Below, one piece after another: positions 21,237 through 31,510 of a stretch of DNA of 64,000 nucleotides. The position numbers were made by a program, and so were the translations under genes. The notes beneath the pieces are model-generated. The model was not told where the DNA came from, did no database searches, and was given only the letters and a program-made list of their open reading frames with translations. Each line of letters starts with the position of its first letter. The stretch's first letter is position 1. The DNA lies in NCBI GenBank assembly GCA_963978905.1, contig OZ022257.1, forward strand, positions 46,386,203-46,450,202. Reading direction: 5' to 3'. Source of the DNA: Trichostrongylus colubriformis (Eukaryota > Nematoda > Chromadorea > Rhabditida > Trichostrongylidae).

Positions 21237-22194
21237 GCTGTGTGACCGTGTGTGCTTCCATCTGTGAAATAAATTCTCAAAACGCATAGCAGCGCAGTAA
21301 TACTCCACAAAGGAATAGGGAACGTGGGCGGCGCGAGTGATAGTAAGTGATAAAATTTGATAAGGTACACAAGACAGTATTTGTCACCAAATCCACCTTG
21401 TTTCTCGTTTGACAGTGGAGGTCTTCGTCTCATGAGTGTCATGTAGAGTGGAACATCGACGTGAGGACATGGATAATGGGTGATAGGAAATGTTAACAGC
21501 TGATAAAAACTGATAAGAGCTAATCAGAGGTGTAATACTTGACCACCGTTAACGATTACGAAGCGATGACTGGGGCTCATATTGATTTATTATATGTCTG
21601 ATTATTGACTGTAGTTGATTAGTAGATAAACAAATTTCATTCCTCTTCTTATATGAATAACAACATGCAGATCATAAACATGGGAAGCATAAAGACCGCT
21701 AAACTATGTGTACAGAAGGGATTCATAGATACAATGTTTAGAGAAACATGATAGGCAGTGGTATTCAGGGAACCGGCCCAGCTGATTTTCTCCATTGTAG
21801 AAATTTGCAAAATAAGTTTGATCAAGGGCGGTTCACAGACATCGATCGATATCGATGTAGGTGCGCAACCAGAAACTCTCTTCGCTTTGCGAACATTCAG
21901 AAGATCCATAAAGCAAAACGGTAATAGAATATGAAAACCAATTCAATAATTCTGAATGGGGCAATCGATCGATATCAAATGAGTTAGGCTCTTCTGCGCG
22001 TATGCGCGCAATTATGGGCGTCAAATGTGGTCAGGGCTTTCCCAGTTGTTGGAAAAATGGCACTTCAGTACGACCCCCCTACTCGCACCTGAGGCAGAGA
22101 AAATTTTTTTTCGTATTTTCCCACACGGGCCCGCAGTGAAATACTTCTCGCTTCTCATATGCTTATTGAAAGTTCAAAGCTTATTGAAAGCTCG
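21237..22194. other. no gene recognised
   Basis: Contains two ATCGATCGATATC words (21841-21853 and 21964-21976) about 120 bp apart, and short frames on both strands. No element could be delimited. Confidence 0.35.
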
Positions 22195-22402
22195 AAGAAA
22201 CAGAAAGGGGTCCGAAAAAAGAAGAAGATGCACAAAAATGATCATTGTGTAACGAACATCTAAGATTAGAAGTGATAATCGGTGGAAAAACCCGGACTCA
22301 AAAGCGCGACGCTGTCGTGTGTACTCGCATCACATTCGCATCACTTCGAACTGCACACGCTGACTTTCCGAGTTGTTCGCTGTATAGATATTATTCGCCG
22401 TA
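22195..22402 (+). repeat. dispersed repeat R3, copy 2
   Basis: GAAAAAAGAAGAAGATGCACA, AAAAGCGCGACG, GCATCACATTCGCATCA and CTGACTTTCCGAGTTGTTCG match 6040-6230 in order. It abuts the R7 copy at 22403. Confidence 0.65.
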
Positions 22403-22545
22403 GCGCCCCAAAGACGCGTTTTTCAATGTGATATTCGCTACACTCCATCGCTTCCGAGTTCAAATCTTCCTTTAGCAGGCAGTGTTTTAATTGCGCTTTT
22501 CTTCTTTGCCCTCCCCTCCCCCCACCCCTCCCAGTGCTTTCAAAG
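22403..22545 (+). repeat. dispersed repeat R7, copy 3
   Basis: GCGCCCCAAAGACGCG, TTTTTCAATGTGATATTCGC and the pyrimidine-rich CCTCCCCTCCCCCC preceding CAGTGCTTTCAA are the family blocks; this copy shows the fullest left end. Confidence 0.65.
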
Positions 22546-23195
22546 ATGATACCTGGTAATCTTACCATTCCAAACATCGTAGTCTGTGAAGACAGAAATC
22601 TCTAGCGATCTAGCTAGATCATCCTAACAACGCATCTATCCACCACTATCGCGCCGCGCCAGTACAACGATCAAGGGGTCAATGTATTGAGGGGATAAGG
22701 GCTCAGTTGATCAATTAAAATTAGAAGCTAAATGAGCGAAGAGCAACCGATGGCAATGATCCCTACATGGCTGCGTGTTTCTGTGCACGTCGTGTCTACC
22801 TGACAACATGTCTATCATAATGTGATGGGGTCGATGCCATTTCACTGAAAACACCGAGCAGCTGATCTTTGTCTAGACTCACCAACTAGTTTACTTACAG
22901 ATGTTTCCCTGACACGATTCCTAGGATTTTTAAAATATACCGCCAGCTTTACCGGTTCACAGTAGTGTGACCATCACACGGTAGAGTGCAAAACTGGCTC
23001 ATTTCTAATTCTGATCCGCTTGATTGAGTCCATTTTGCATTCGTACATTACTACTTGAGTTTACTGCAATATATAGTACGCCAGCAGAGCTGGTATGTAT
23101 ATGTAGTAAAGTAATAATGATAGTATAGTGGGATACCAGAGTTTGAAAAAAGAGTTAGGAATAACGGCACCTATGAATATCAAATGAGACGAAGG
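22546..23195. other. no gene recognised
   Basis: No open frame of note and no repeat recognised. Confidence 0.4.
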
Positions 23196-23640
23196 TAGAG
23201 TAGTGACAGAAGGCACGTAGCCCTATTCTCATGGTGGCGGTATTAAATCTCCACCGATGCTCGCTAAGTCAATAGGACCTTCCATCCGTGGCGGATTGGA
23301 ACAGTCCATTCAAGAGCGCCTGATATGTAGGGCGTGGCCTACAGACATGGATGAAAGGGTATCAAATTTTCTCTCCCCGCCTTACTCACTCTCGCCACGT
23401 ACTCTCGCTCTCGCCACTCACCCAAGTCCATAGCCCCCTCGCCGTTCAGGCGCTCCGAAGTGGACTGTACCAGACTTGTCTGGATGGATAAAGTGCTGAC
23501 TTGTACATATAGGCCGGCCCCGAAAGTCATTCTATCGGCCAAATCGCATCCATCTGCCACCACGATTCGGAATCGAATTAGAATGCACGGCGCATACCGT
23601 AGAAGGGATTGATTAACGCCGCAAGCTCTAGCCTTTATAT
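23196..23640 (+). mobile_element. S1 SINE, copy E, expanded by an inserted module
   Basis: The head (AGTAGTGACAGAAGGCACG, TCTCATGGTGGCGG) and AGGACCTTCCATCC are S1-like. The body resumes at 23467 with ACCAGACTTGTCTGG, AAATCGCATCCATCTGCCAC, CACGATTCGGAAT, GCACGGCGCAT and GATTGATTAACGCC. Between them lies the inverted-repeat module listed separately. Confidence 0.7.
23303..23466. repeat. inverted-repeat module inside SINE copy E
   Basis: AGTCCATTCAAGAGCGCCTGA (21 bp at 23303-23323) faces TCAGGCGCTC ... TGGACT (23446-23466). The interior has GGCGTGGCCTACAGAC and repeated CTCTCGC words. The 9893-10019 module has the same outer ACAGTCCA/TGGACTGT ends and the same GGCGTGGCCTACAGA word, so this is a small mobile or recombining unit. 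Confidence 0.65.
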
Positions 23641-23865
23641 AGAAGTGGACACTTTGAGAAGAAATTTCAGATATACGAAATTCGGAGAATTAGAATATGC
23701 TCACATCAAAAGAAACCAAGTAAAACACAAAACTGCAATTGTAGCTTCCATAGAGCGCCTGATACTTCAAAAAGTGATTTTCGCTATCTACAAAAGGTAT
23801 TTACAAAGCACTAACAACTCAGCACAAGTTCCTTCACTTTCAAACTATTTTTGCAGCTATTACTC

Positions 23866-24102
23866 GGGTGTGTGCCCTTATGTCAGGATTTCGCACCACG
23901 GCGTGTCACAAACAAAGCGATGCAGTCGTGTTGAAGGCGCCGTTACTGAGCCTAAAGTGAGTGCGAATAAACTGCATATTGCGCCCCTAGCATTACCGTG
24001 TAATCGTTCTATGACTCAACTAGAGCGGCGTACGTAGCTCGCATACACCGCGTCCCACGTCGCTCGTCGTAGAGCGAAATTCTGACATAAGGGTACACAC
24101 CC
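23866..24102. mobile_element. TIR element, family V1, copy 2 (237 bp)
   Basis: Left end GGGTGTGTGCCCTTATGTCA, right end TGACATAAGGGTACACACCC. A 142-codon frame (23609-24037) runs from the SINE into this element and is judged spurious. Confidence 0.75.
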
Positions 24103-24504
24103 TCCATGCTCCCGTACCCGTCATTACAGGATCCTAACTATTGGATTTTCTACCATATTTCAGACATTGAGCACAGTGGTGGCGCTTCATGACCCCCATC
24201 CCTCATCTCTATCTCATACTCGTAATGTCACACACGGTGGCGCTGCTGAATCAATCCAGTTCTCACGAAATATACCCCAATAACGAGCAATTGATGTCGA
24301 TGGTATGGGTGTGGCTTAAAGGCACATTCCTCGATTCCTATGAGTGGATTGAATAGCCACTTTATGAAATCAGAGGTGCGAAGGAATACGTGGACAAAGA
24401 AAATGCCCAAAGAAGCCCCGAAAGATGGCAAAAAAGAGACGCCCTGACGTCTGGACTTGTACGAGAATACCGCGTGAAAGTGAGCCATTGAGCCAATTGT
24501 TGTT
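24103..24504. other. no gene recognised
   Basis: Short overlapping frames on both strands, no domain or repeat. Confidence 0.35.
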
Positions 24505-25035
24505 GGATGGTAGCACAGAAACCCTGAGATATCACCTGTTTCCCCATGTAAACGTTTCCTTAATCACTGGAATCCTATTTTATCTTATCGCACGAATCAC
24601 AGGCCCATATAAACGTCACGTTGGAAAAAGCTTCGTCCAGTGTCAGGTGTGTTCGGAATGGATGGCGGGATCGGAAGGGGTTCGAGCGGGTGAGGCTACT
24701 TACGTAAGAAAATCGCGTAGCCGCCCGCGGCGAGCGGCACGGCGGGTGCGAGTGCAGTAGCACGGCATGGCGGCCTTCAAGCGAGGCAGTGTGGCCTGGA
24801 TGGAGGAGGCAGAGCGGCATGGGTGCAGGAGGCAGTGTGGCATGGGTGAAAGCACAGAGATGATGCAGCCACGCTCTGCCGGGCTTCCAGGACAATCGAT
24901 TAGCAAGTCGTATTAATAATTTTCCAATGTAAGTAGCCTCCCGCGGTTCGAGCGGACTCAGGGCGCCGTGAAGACGCGCTGCGACGCCGCAAAAAATGTG
25001 CAGCTTGAACAGTTGCCCGACGACGATCTATCTGC
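24505..25035 (+). repeat. dispersed repeat R1, copy 2, split by an hAT-like MITE
   Basis: GATATCACCTGTTTCCCC, TTATCTTATCGCA and ACGTTGGAAAAAGCTTCGTC match the R1 copy at 28475; after the MITE, GCGACGCCGCAAAAAATGTG and CAGCTTGAACAGTTG match the R1 right half. Confidence 0.65.
24687..24944. mobile_element. hAT-like MITE, family H2 (258 bp), 8-bp target duplication
   Basis: Starts CGGGTGAGGCTACTTAC and ends GTAAGTAGCCTCCCGC. It is flanked on both sides by GGTTCGAG (24679-24686 and 24945-24952), an exact 8-bp direct repeat. The core is G/C-rich with imperfect ~20-bp units (AGGCAGTGTGGC, GGCATGGGTG). Frames of 106-111 codons in this area run across the MITE boundary. The 8-bp duplication suits the hAT superfamily; no transposase is present. 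Confidence 0.85.
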
Positions 25036-26016
25036 TCTGAGACAGTGACTTCTTCGAAATCCAGTAAGCGAGCACAGGAACTCGTCAGCAAAGCTTTTTT
25101 CCTTGACAAAAAGGAAGCAATCAAACAGATCTGTTCGCTTCTTTTACCACATAGAACTCAATTGTGCCGGATAACTAGCTAATCCTGTTACAGAAATTTG
25201 ATTTTGTGGCAACCATTTTATGAGCCTCAAAAAAGCAAGGCCGTAATGCATAACATAATGCTCTATAAGAGAGCATTACTTCGTGGTTCATATTTTTAAT
25301 ATATTATTGAATGCATGCATACATACACGCATTATCCTAATTACATTGTCATCGAATGTTCTAAAAATTGAAATTGAAATAGAATCTTATCAATATGGCC
25401 ACGGCTGAACAAAGGTGTTACATATGGCGCGAACAGGAGAGGGACTGACTGTCGCAGGATGCCTCCATTTTCTGAAGCACTTTTCGCGAGAAACCTGTGC
25501 GCGGCGGGATCGCCAGAACTATATGGCTAGTCAGTGAGGAAAGATCAGGAAATTGTGTAAAAGTGAAATTCGCTTTGTGGAGCAGCTTCGCCAGACAGTT
25601 AGGCAAAAAAGGTGAGAAAATGTCAAGGGAAAGACTGGAGACAGGGACGCAGACAACCTGATAGCGACCACAAGGAGTCTTGAAGAAGAATGGGGGAGGG
25701 CTGTCATCAAAACCGACTTCTTTAAAATGACAAGGGCAAGTGGCGACAACTAACGAGTACACAGAGGGTCAAGCGACGGCGCGAAATTTACCAGATACGG
25801 TAAGAAGTAAGAGTAGTCCAACACGGTTTTTTTAAAGATGTGAGTTCAGATAAACTGGTACGCTCAGTAGATGGGTATCACTATTTCAAAATAAACGTGC
25901 AATTGTTTAAAAACAGTCTGGCGTGAGTACATACACCCTAGGAGAGAGACAGAGTGAACAGGAACACCGTCTATTATACGAAATACAAATAAAAGGTATT
26001 CCAGCACAATGTATTG
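25036..26016. other. no gene recognised
   Basis: A 114-codon minus frame at 25418-25762 (Ser/Pro/Leu-rich) has no recognisable domain. No repeat noticed. Confidence 0.35.
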
Positions 26017-27032
26017 AAATTACGATACCGCTTCTAATCTCTGAAAAATTGGAAAAAAACTGCCGCAATACGCCATTTGCCATAACTTTAGCCAAAGTGG
26101 TCCAGTCCCTTTAAAAAACGAATAAATAGCTAGAGCCCGTCGAGACGAATCTGCTTACGTAGGAACGTTCATTTTTCTCTGCCAAATCGTTTTCGTTCTC
26201 GAGGAAAATGGGAAATTGACTCTCCGAGGCTCGAGAAAGTACCTGCGTGCATGACATCATCGTAAACTCTCCATTTTAGCTAGAAGTGTGAGTTCAGACG
26301 GTGCTATCGCAATGAGGGGAGGGGGCATCCTTCTATGGACCCTATTCTTACCTAAGCCAAGGAAGGGTAAAGAGTCCCTTCCTTACCCTTTCAAGCGTAG
26401 TCAAAAATATACCCCTGAATGTGCAGAGTGATAAACCCAAAAAAAATCCCTCAGAGGCACTCATAAATGGAACATTTTGTGAGATGCCTCCCCCCCTCGC
26501 ATTGCAATAGCACCGTTCAGACATTTAAAACCAAGGAATGTCAATACATTCGACAAAAGTGCGATTGGGCGATATCTTCGATCCCTTCCATGGATGTTTC
26601 AATCAGAAATATAAGATGTTACGGCAGAGAAAAACCAGTGAACGCTTCTTCCGAAATTTCGAGTACCATCCATAAGTTGGATCAAATAGATCATCGAAAT
26701 CATGCTCTTGACGAATATGTTGACATTTTTCGGTTTAAAGCGCCTGAGCACCTTCGGAAAAGGAGAGTTTATGGTGATATCATGCACGCAGGTATTTCCG
26801 CGCGCCTCGGAGGGTCAATTTCCCATTTTTATCAAAATGAAGAAGATGATCCGGCAGAGAAAAATGAACGTTTCTATGTAAGCAGATTCGTCTTGACGAG
26901 CTCTAGCAACTGTCTGTTTTTCAAAGCAACTGAGCCACCTTTGCTTAAGTAATTGCAAAGCGGCAGGTTGCCACAGAATTTTCCGCCGTAGTCCGCCGGT
27001 TTCACAGGAATTAGAAGCGGTATCGTAACTTT
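26017..27032. repeat. 1.0-kb palindrome with arms of about 265 bp
   Basis: Left arm 26017-26280 and right arm 26760-27032 are imperfect reverse complements, e.g. TTACGATACCGCTTCTAAT against ATTAGAAGCGGTATCGTAA, and CTGCGTGCATGACATCATC against GATATCATGCACGCAG. The spacer is about 480 bp and carries the H1 MITE at 26300-26514. The 161-codon frame at 26467-26952 starts in the MITE, crosses the spacer and enters the right arm, so I reject it as a gene. Origin probably a folded-back transposon. Confidence 0.85.
26300..26514. mobile_element. hAT-like MITE, family H1, copy 2 (215 bp), perfect 8-bp duplication
   Basis: Left end GGTGCTATCGCAATGAGGGG, right end CCCCTCGCATTGCAATAGCACC read as its near inverse. 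GTTCAGAC flanks both ends exactly (26292-26299, 26515-26522). This is the best evidence for the H1 boundaries and for hAT-type transposition. Interior contains the mirrored words AAGGAAGGGTAAAG and CTTCCTTACCCTTT. Confidence 0.92.
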
Positions 27033-27455
27033 TTGAGGTGCATTTGTAAGCCTCCTTCCTTGAAAGAACCCTCGCACTTTTAGCTTCTAATTCGAAATTT
27101 TATTGGAAGGAATTCGACGAAATAAGGCGCTCCTCCGAACTGAATTGATTTTCATGTGCCGGAGAAAGGAAAACTGCTGTCTGCTTCGGTGAAGGTTAAA
27201 TAACCAGAAATCACAAAACAGATGTGGGTTTTTTGATCGTCGATTGCACGAGAACTCACTCACTATCACAGTCGTCGAAAATTTCGTCAAGAAACCTGTA
27301 GTATACAAGTGTAAGGAGAGTATTGGTTTTGCCTCTTAGAAAAGCATCAAATGCCTCTAAGAAATAGTGATCATATTAAAAATGTAATCTGTTCGAGAGG
27401 TTTAAGGAGTGAGAAACGAAGAATTAGCTCAACTTCCATTTTGCATGTGCCCTCG
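27033..27455. other. no gene recognised
   Basis: Short frames only. Confidence 0.4.
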
Positions 27456-27626
27456 GGCCGCGTTCATACTTTGCGGTGGGAGGGTGTGGCTGCATTCACA
27501 GGCAGTCAGGCAGAGTGGAGAAGAGGTGCAGAGGCAATGTAGGCAAGGAGACATTGTAGCACAAGCGGACACGCAGAGACACTCAGCCACGCACCGCCGT
27601 TGGCACCGCAGAGTATGAACGCGGCC
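27456..27626. mobile_element. TIR element, family P2, copy 1 (171 bp)
   Basis: Left end GGCCGCGTTCATACTTTGCG, right end CGCAGAGTATGAACGCGGCC. The core is rich in GGCAGTCAGGCAGAG-type words and is unlike other P2 copies except for a GTGTGGCTGC word. Flanks are TCG and TCA, compatible with a decayed 3-bp duplication. Confidence 0.8.
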
Positions 27627-28474
27627 TCAGACAAAGGTCAGACTCAGGGCTAAGCTCCCTCTGTGCTTATCAGAGAAGTAGGGAAGCAAGTCTACTTTAG
27701 ACAACAGTGATTTAACAAAAATAGATAAGATAAAATGAAACTAAGATGAGATAAAACAACTAAGGCAAGCGCGGAAATCTATTTCCTTGATGCTCTCTAT
27801 GTATCTCATCGGGGGATGGTCCAACAGAGATCTAAGAACTGCGCTCGTTATCTGGGAGAAAACGAGGGAGGCACCGTTTGTGGCAAGAGAGCATTGCAAA
27901 AATTCCGTCTATTTTGCAAAAGATGAAGCCCACCCAATGAGTTGCATAATGAGTCTTGATTGCTCTTTTCCTCAGTGTTTTTGGCTTGCTTTTTTAAAGG
28001 GAAGAAGTTCAACTGCCACGGCTCGGACGGCAATCTATTTTATTGGCTGCATGACCTTGAGAAGAACTAACACCATTTTCTCAGAAAGTAACGAATGAGG
28101 AAGTGTCGTTGTGTGGGCACATCCAGGAAAAAGGTGGATTTATGTCTCTCCTCTTCGAAATAAGAACTCTTCCTATCGTCGAGTGTGTTTTGACGACAAA
28201 ATTTATACCAAATCATTGTTTCATACTAATTAAAAAAATTTATACCAATTAATTATAGGAAAATGCACCAGTTCACATCAGCCAGTGCACTTAAAGGCAC
28301 ACTTCGCGATAAATTGTGAGAGTTATCGCGCGTATTACTGGACGTAAAGGCCCTGCTTCACCCACCAGTGAAGAGAAATGAACCAAATCCCCTCACAACC
28401 ACCAAAAATAGAACTCCCTGTGTTACGTCCCGGTACGAGTATTGGAGACTGTAGAAGAGCTTTTCCTCGATGAT
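27627..28474. other. no gene recognised
   Basis: A 103-codon plus frame at 27787-28098 (WSNRDLRTALVIWEKTREAP) has no domain I can name. 28200-28260 has a repeated AATTTATACCAA word. Confidence 0.35.
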
Positions 28475-28785
28475 ATCGCGCAAAATGCTACGATATCACC
28501 TGTTCTTCCCTGTTGAAGCTGCCCTCACTATTGAAATCATTGCCTTATCTTGTCTTATCGCAAGTTTCCTTCTCCACGTAAGAGCCACGTAGGAAATTTG
28601 TTCGTCTAAGGCCAGAAGCGATTCGGCTCGATGGGCTCAACTCGGCTCGGGTAGAGCGCGCTTATCGCCGCGAGGATGCACTACAGAGCCGCAACAAGGG
28701 TGCAACCTGGCCACCTATCTGAGGACCGACTTCCTCCAAGAAAGTAAGCTACTAATGTGATTATCGCGTGGTGTGCCTTTAACAG
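28475..28785 (+). repeat. dispersed repeat R1, copy 3
   Basis: Fullest copy of R1, used as the reference for 4228-4505 and 24505-25035 (blocks TTTCCTTCTCCACGT, CTCGGCTCGGG, ATTATCGCGTGGTGTGCC). Confidence 0.65.
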
Positions 28786-28907
28786 AATCGTCCACCGAAT
28801 AGACGCAGATGCAAAGATTTGCGCGAAAAACAAGGATACAATAGGAATCTTCGGAGTAGCGTACCAACGTACAACGAGGTTGGACTGAGGCGGATTATGA
28901 GCGCTCA

Positions 28908-29032
28908 GGCCGCGGTCATACTTTGCTAGTTGACGCCGGTGACATCGGCAGGCAAACGATTGGCGCCGGTGAAGGTGGCAGGCACATGATTGATGTCGCT
29001 GCCGGCGTCAATGCGCAAAGTATGACACGGCT
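28908..29032. mobile_element. TIR element, family P2, copy 2 (125 bp), TCA duplication
   Basis: Left end GGCCGCGGTCATACTTTGC, right end GCAAAGTATGACACGGCT. TCA lies immediately outside both ends (28905-28907, 29033-29035). The core consists of GACGCCGGTGAC/GGCGCCGGTGA-type words not seen in the other copies. Confidence 0.82.
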
Positions 29033-29394
29033 TCAGGGAGCAAAGCGCGGCGGTGAATGGTAGGAGAACCAGTGTGTGAAGCAACTGTCAATGGACGCGA
29101 AGCATTTTATTGCACTCCTCCCGTCGACAGCCGTTCGAGGGTTGGAGGGAGTTCAGTTGTGTTGCAGACAGGATCTTCCAGATTTCCTCGACGCCACGCT
29201 TGATCCTGTCTGCATCCCGCCACAGCAACCTACGTTAAAAAAAAATAGGATCCCCGAAAGAGTCAGTGCAACTCTTCAAGAATATCAGGGGCCTACGTTA
29301 AAAAGTTGAGGAGAAACTCGTGACTGAGCAAGAAAAATAACCTAAATTCATAGCTTATATTCCAAAGCGATAGCTTATAACGAAGCCATTTAAT
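29033..29394. other. 77-codon open frame of doubtful status
   Basis: The plus frame 29076-29309 reads SMDAKHFIALLPSTAVRGLE and beyond; it contains a local inverted pair GCAGACAGGATC / GATCCTGTCTGC (29164-29215). No domain, no clear splice context; probably not a gene. Confidence 0.25.
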
Positions 29395-29456
29395 GCGCTC
29401 CAGTGCGATTGCCGCGTCGCTACTGAAGCTGCAACGCGGCGATCGCAATGGAGCGC
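29395..29456. repeat. G/C-rich hairpin
   Basis: GCGCTCCAGTGCGATTGCCG and CGGCGATCGCAATGGAGCGC are near-perfect inverses around a short loop. It looks like a tiny foldback similar in style to the P-family elements. Confidence 0.8.
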
Positions 29457-29639
29457 GGTATCTTCCCAATGGTGAATATGATCATTCTCGAACACTAATT
29501 CTTTACTAAAACTCAATCTAATAAAGTGATGTAAGCTGTTTTTTTTTGGAAAACTTTCTTGGACCAATCTAGTGGCCACTGGATTTCCCTAATGGCTACG
29601 TAATTCTCTATATGGAAATCCAGTCGAGAAAAATTATGA

Positions 29640-29880
29640 ATATCTTCAAAGTGTTCCAATTTACATGGTTGTAACTTCTTCGAAGCTTAATTTTATGGGT
29701 GCGAATTTGCGTTTTGCGGTCTGCGGGGCCGCCGCTTCTCAATGTGCATTTGAGCTGTATCATATCTTCGAAAAGAAAGAGGTTATTTCGTTAGAAGCTA
29801 GTAGAGGATTGGTCGGGAGAAATTTCGAAGAATTTTGAAATGTTTCAATTCAAATGGTCGTAACTTCCTGGAAACTTGCT
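29640..29880 (+). repeat. two diverged direct repeats of about 45 bp
   Basis: AAAGTGTTCCAATTTACATGG...TAACTTCTTCGAAGCTT (from 29650) recurs as AATGTTTCAATTCAAATGGTCGTAACTTCCTGGAAACTT (from about 29838), roughly 190 bp later. Could be two satellite-like units. Confidence 0.55.
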
Positions 29881-30726
29881 ATGATAACAAAGTGTCGGAA
29901 ATAGCTCGACCATCGTGGCTCGAGAGGAGCACAAGAGGAAATGTTCCGACCATTTGCGACAAAACTACCTAACACAATAGCGGAAAGTTTCATTTGCGAG
30001 CAAGTTTGAAATCCACAGGGAACTTGCGTTCAAAATAAACAGAATTACCGCGTTCCACCCACACTGCCAAGGAAATTCAATTGTAAGCATGCCATTCACG
30101 AAAGTGTCATTCAAAGTGTGCACCACACGTGATCTTCTACCTTATTGCTGTTAAGTCTGCTGTTATGTTCCAAAAGTATACAGAAGGAAGACGGCTCTAA
30201 TTCGTGAGCACCTCCACCACTTGAGCAATTACTTATGTAGTTGTTTGTTTAATTATGAATTCAGACAGATGCCGGATCATTAGTAATTACAGTAGCATCG
30301 ATCAAAACACTATGGTTAGCCATCACGACGGCATTTGAGCAATAACAAAGCTGAACAAAAATGAAAGATTGAAGTATCCTTCAAAACTAAACTTTTCAAC
30401 TTATGGAGATACCCAAGCATGTACGTTAGCAAGCTGACTACTGCAGACGATTTGATGTTCAAATCGCAATTAACAGGTTTTCCCCTCAGGACGGAAGTCC
30501 TCTTCGAATTGAATTAGGTTCGATCCCACGACTCCCAAGTCAGCGCAGCGCAGTAGTGACTATTCCAAATGTGACAAAGTTATGAACATAGAAAGCTATT
30601 CCAATGAAAATTAAGGGTAAAAGGTTTCATGGTTTATAAGTTCCGGATGTCAGCAAGGTATATCGTGGACAACGTAACGTGCTTCTACCTAATTTCACAC
30701 GTCCGCCAAGGAGCTATTTCCATAAA
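29881..30726. other. no gene recognised
   Basis: No sizeable frame and no repeat, apart from a GGATGTCAGCAAGGTATATCG word near 30645 shared loosely with 2.88 and 50.55 kb. Confidence 0.35.
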
Positions 30727-30893
30727 GCCGCATTCATACTTTGCGGTGTTGACGGCAGGGCGTAGCCTCTGCGTCTCCGTCTGTTCCATCGTGTCTCGCC
30801 GGCTGCGTCAACTGTGCATCTCCCTCATACCACTTTGCCTCGTGGCTCGTGAACGCAGTCACGCCCTACCGGCGCAAAGTATGAAAACGGTCC
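30727..30893. mobile_element. TIR element, family P2, copy 3 (167 bp)
   Basis: Left end GCCGCATTCATACTTTGCGG, right end CGCAAAGTATGAAAACGGTC. The core contains GTGAACGCAGTCACGCCCTA, shared with the 57.06-kb copy. Flanking triplets TAA/AAA are inconclusive. Confidence 0.78.
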
Positions 30894-30905
30894 AAATTTA
30901 TGATA

Positions 30906-31510
30906 TTTGGTCGGTCAAAAAGTACCCGCCGTTTTGCATTGCCTAATTTTGGCAGCTCATAATTCTGCTCAAACACAGTCGATCGTAGCGAAACAAAAAT
31001 CATAAGATCATCACACATTTGCCAAAAAGTAGTGATACGTGTTGGACACATCCTATAGTTACAAGGAATAAATAACTAACTTCTGCACGTTGTTTTTGGT
31101 AAAACCGCAGAACTTCGGTTGTTTGCGCTTACTAAAGGCCACGAAAAAGTCCAGAGCATGTATCATTCTAGACCGTTGCCTCTCCTGACGTGAACTTAAG
31201 GCTGTTGTCTACGGCTGGCAACATTCCCACCTAAACTAGTATATTTCTAGTTAACAGCGACGTATCTCCTAGCATTTCTGAGACACCTTGTGCCACCACC
31301 CACGACCCATACTTTTCTATGGCTTGAAAAAAACCATCAAATAACGCGCCTTTTGAAAGTCGTCTTCAGGCTTTAAAAGTGAATGAAAGAGCAGGTTTTC
31401 TCCTTACAAAGTTATACCCGAGTGATCAAGAAGGCAGTGAAATTTAGTGCAGAAAAATCAATGTAAAATATCAGATGTGAAAAACCGCGGGAACCTTTTG
31501 TCCGACCTAA
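30906..31510. mobile_element. mariner-type element, family M4, non-autonomous (605 bp)
   Basis: Left end TTTGGTCGGTCAAAAAGTAC, right end read inward TTAGGTCGGACAAAAGGTTC; both continue with CCCGC(C/G)GTTTT. TA flanks both ends (30904-30905, 31511-31512). No transposase motif is convincing inside. A solitary end of the same family occurs at about 43988-44019. Confidence 0.75.

Noticed and set aside
21841..21976. Pair of ATCGATCGATATC words as ends of a MITE
   Set aside because: They are direct, not inverted, and no terminal repeats or target duplication could be found.
23609..24037. 142-codon plus-strand open frame
   Set aside because: Runs from the tail of an S1 SINE into a V1 TIR element.
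26467..26952. 161-codon plus-strand open frame
   Set aside because: It begins in the right end of an H1 MITE and ends in an arm of the 1-kb palindrome; the frame is a by-product of repeats.
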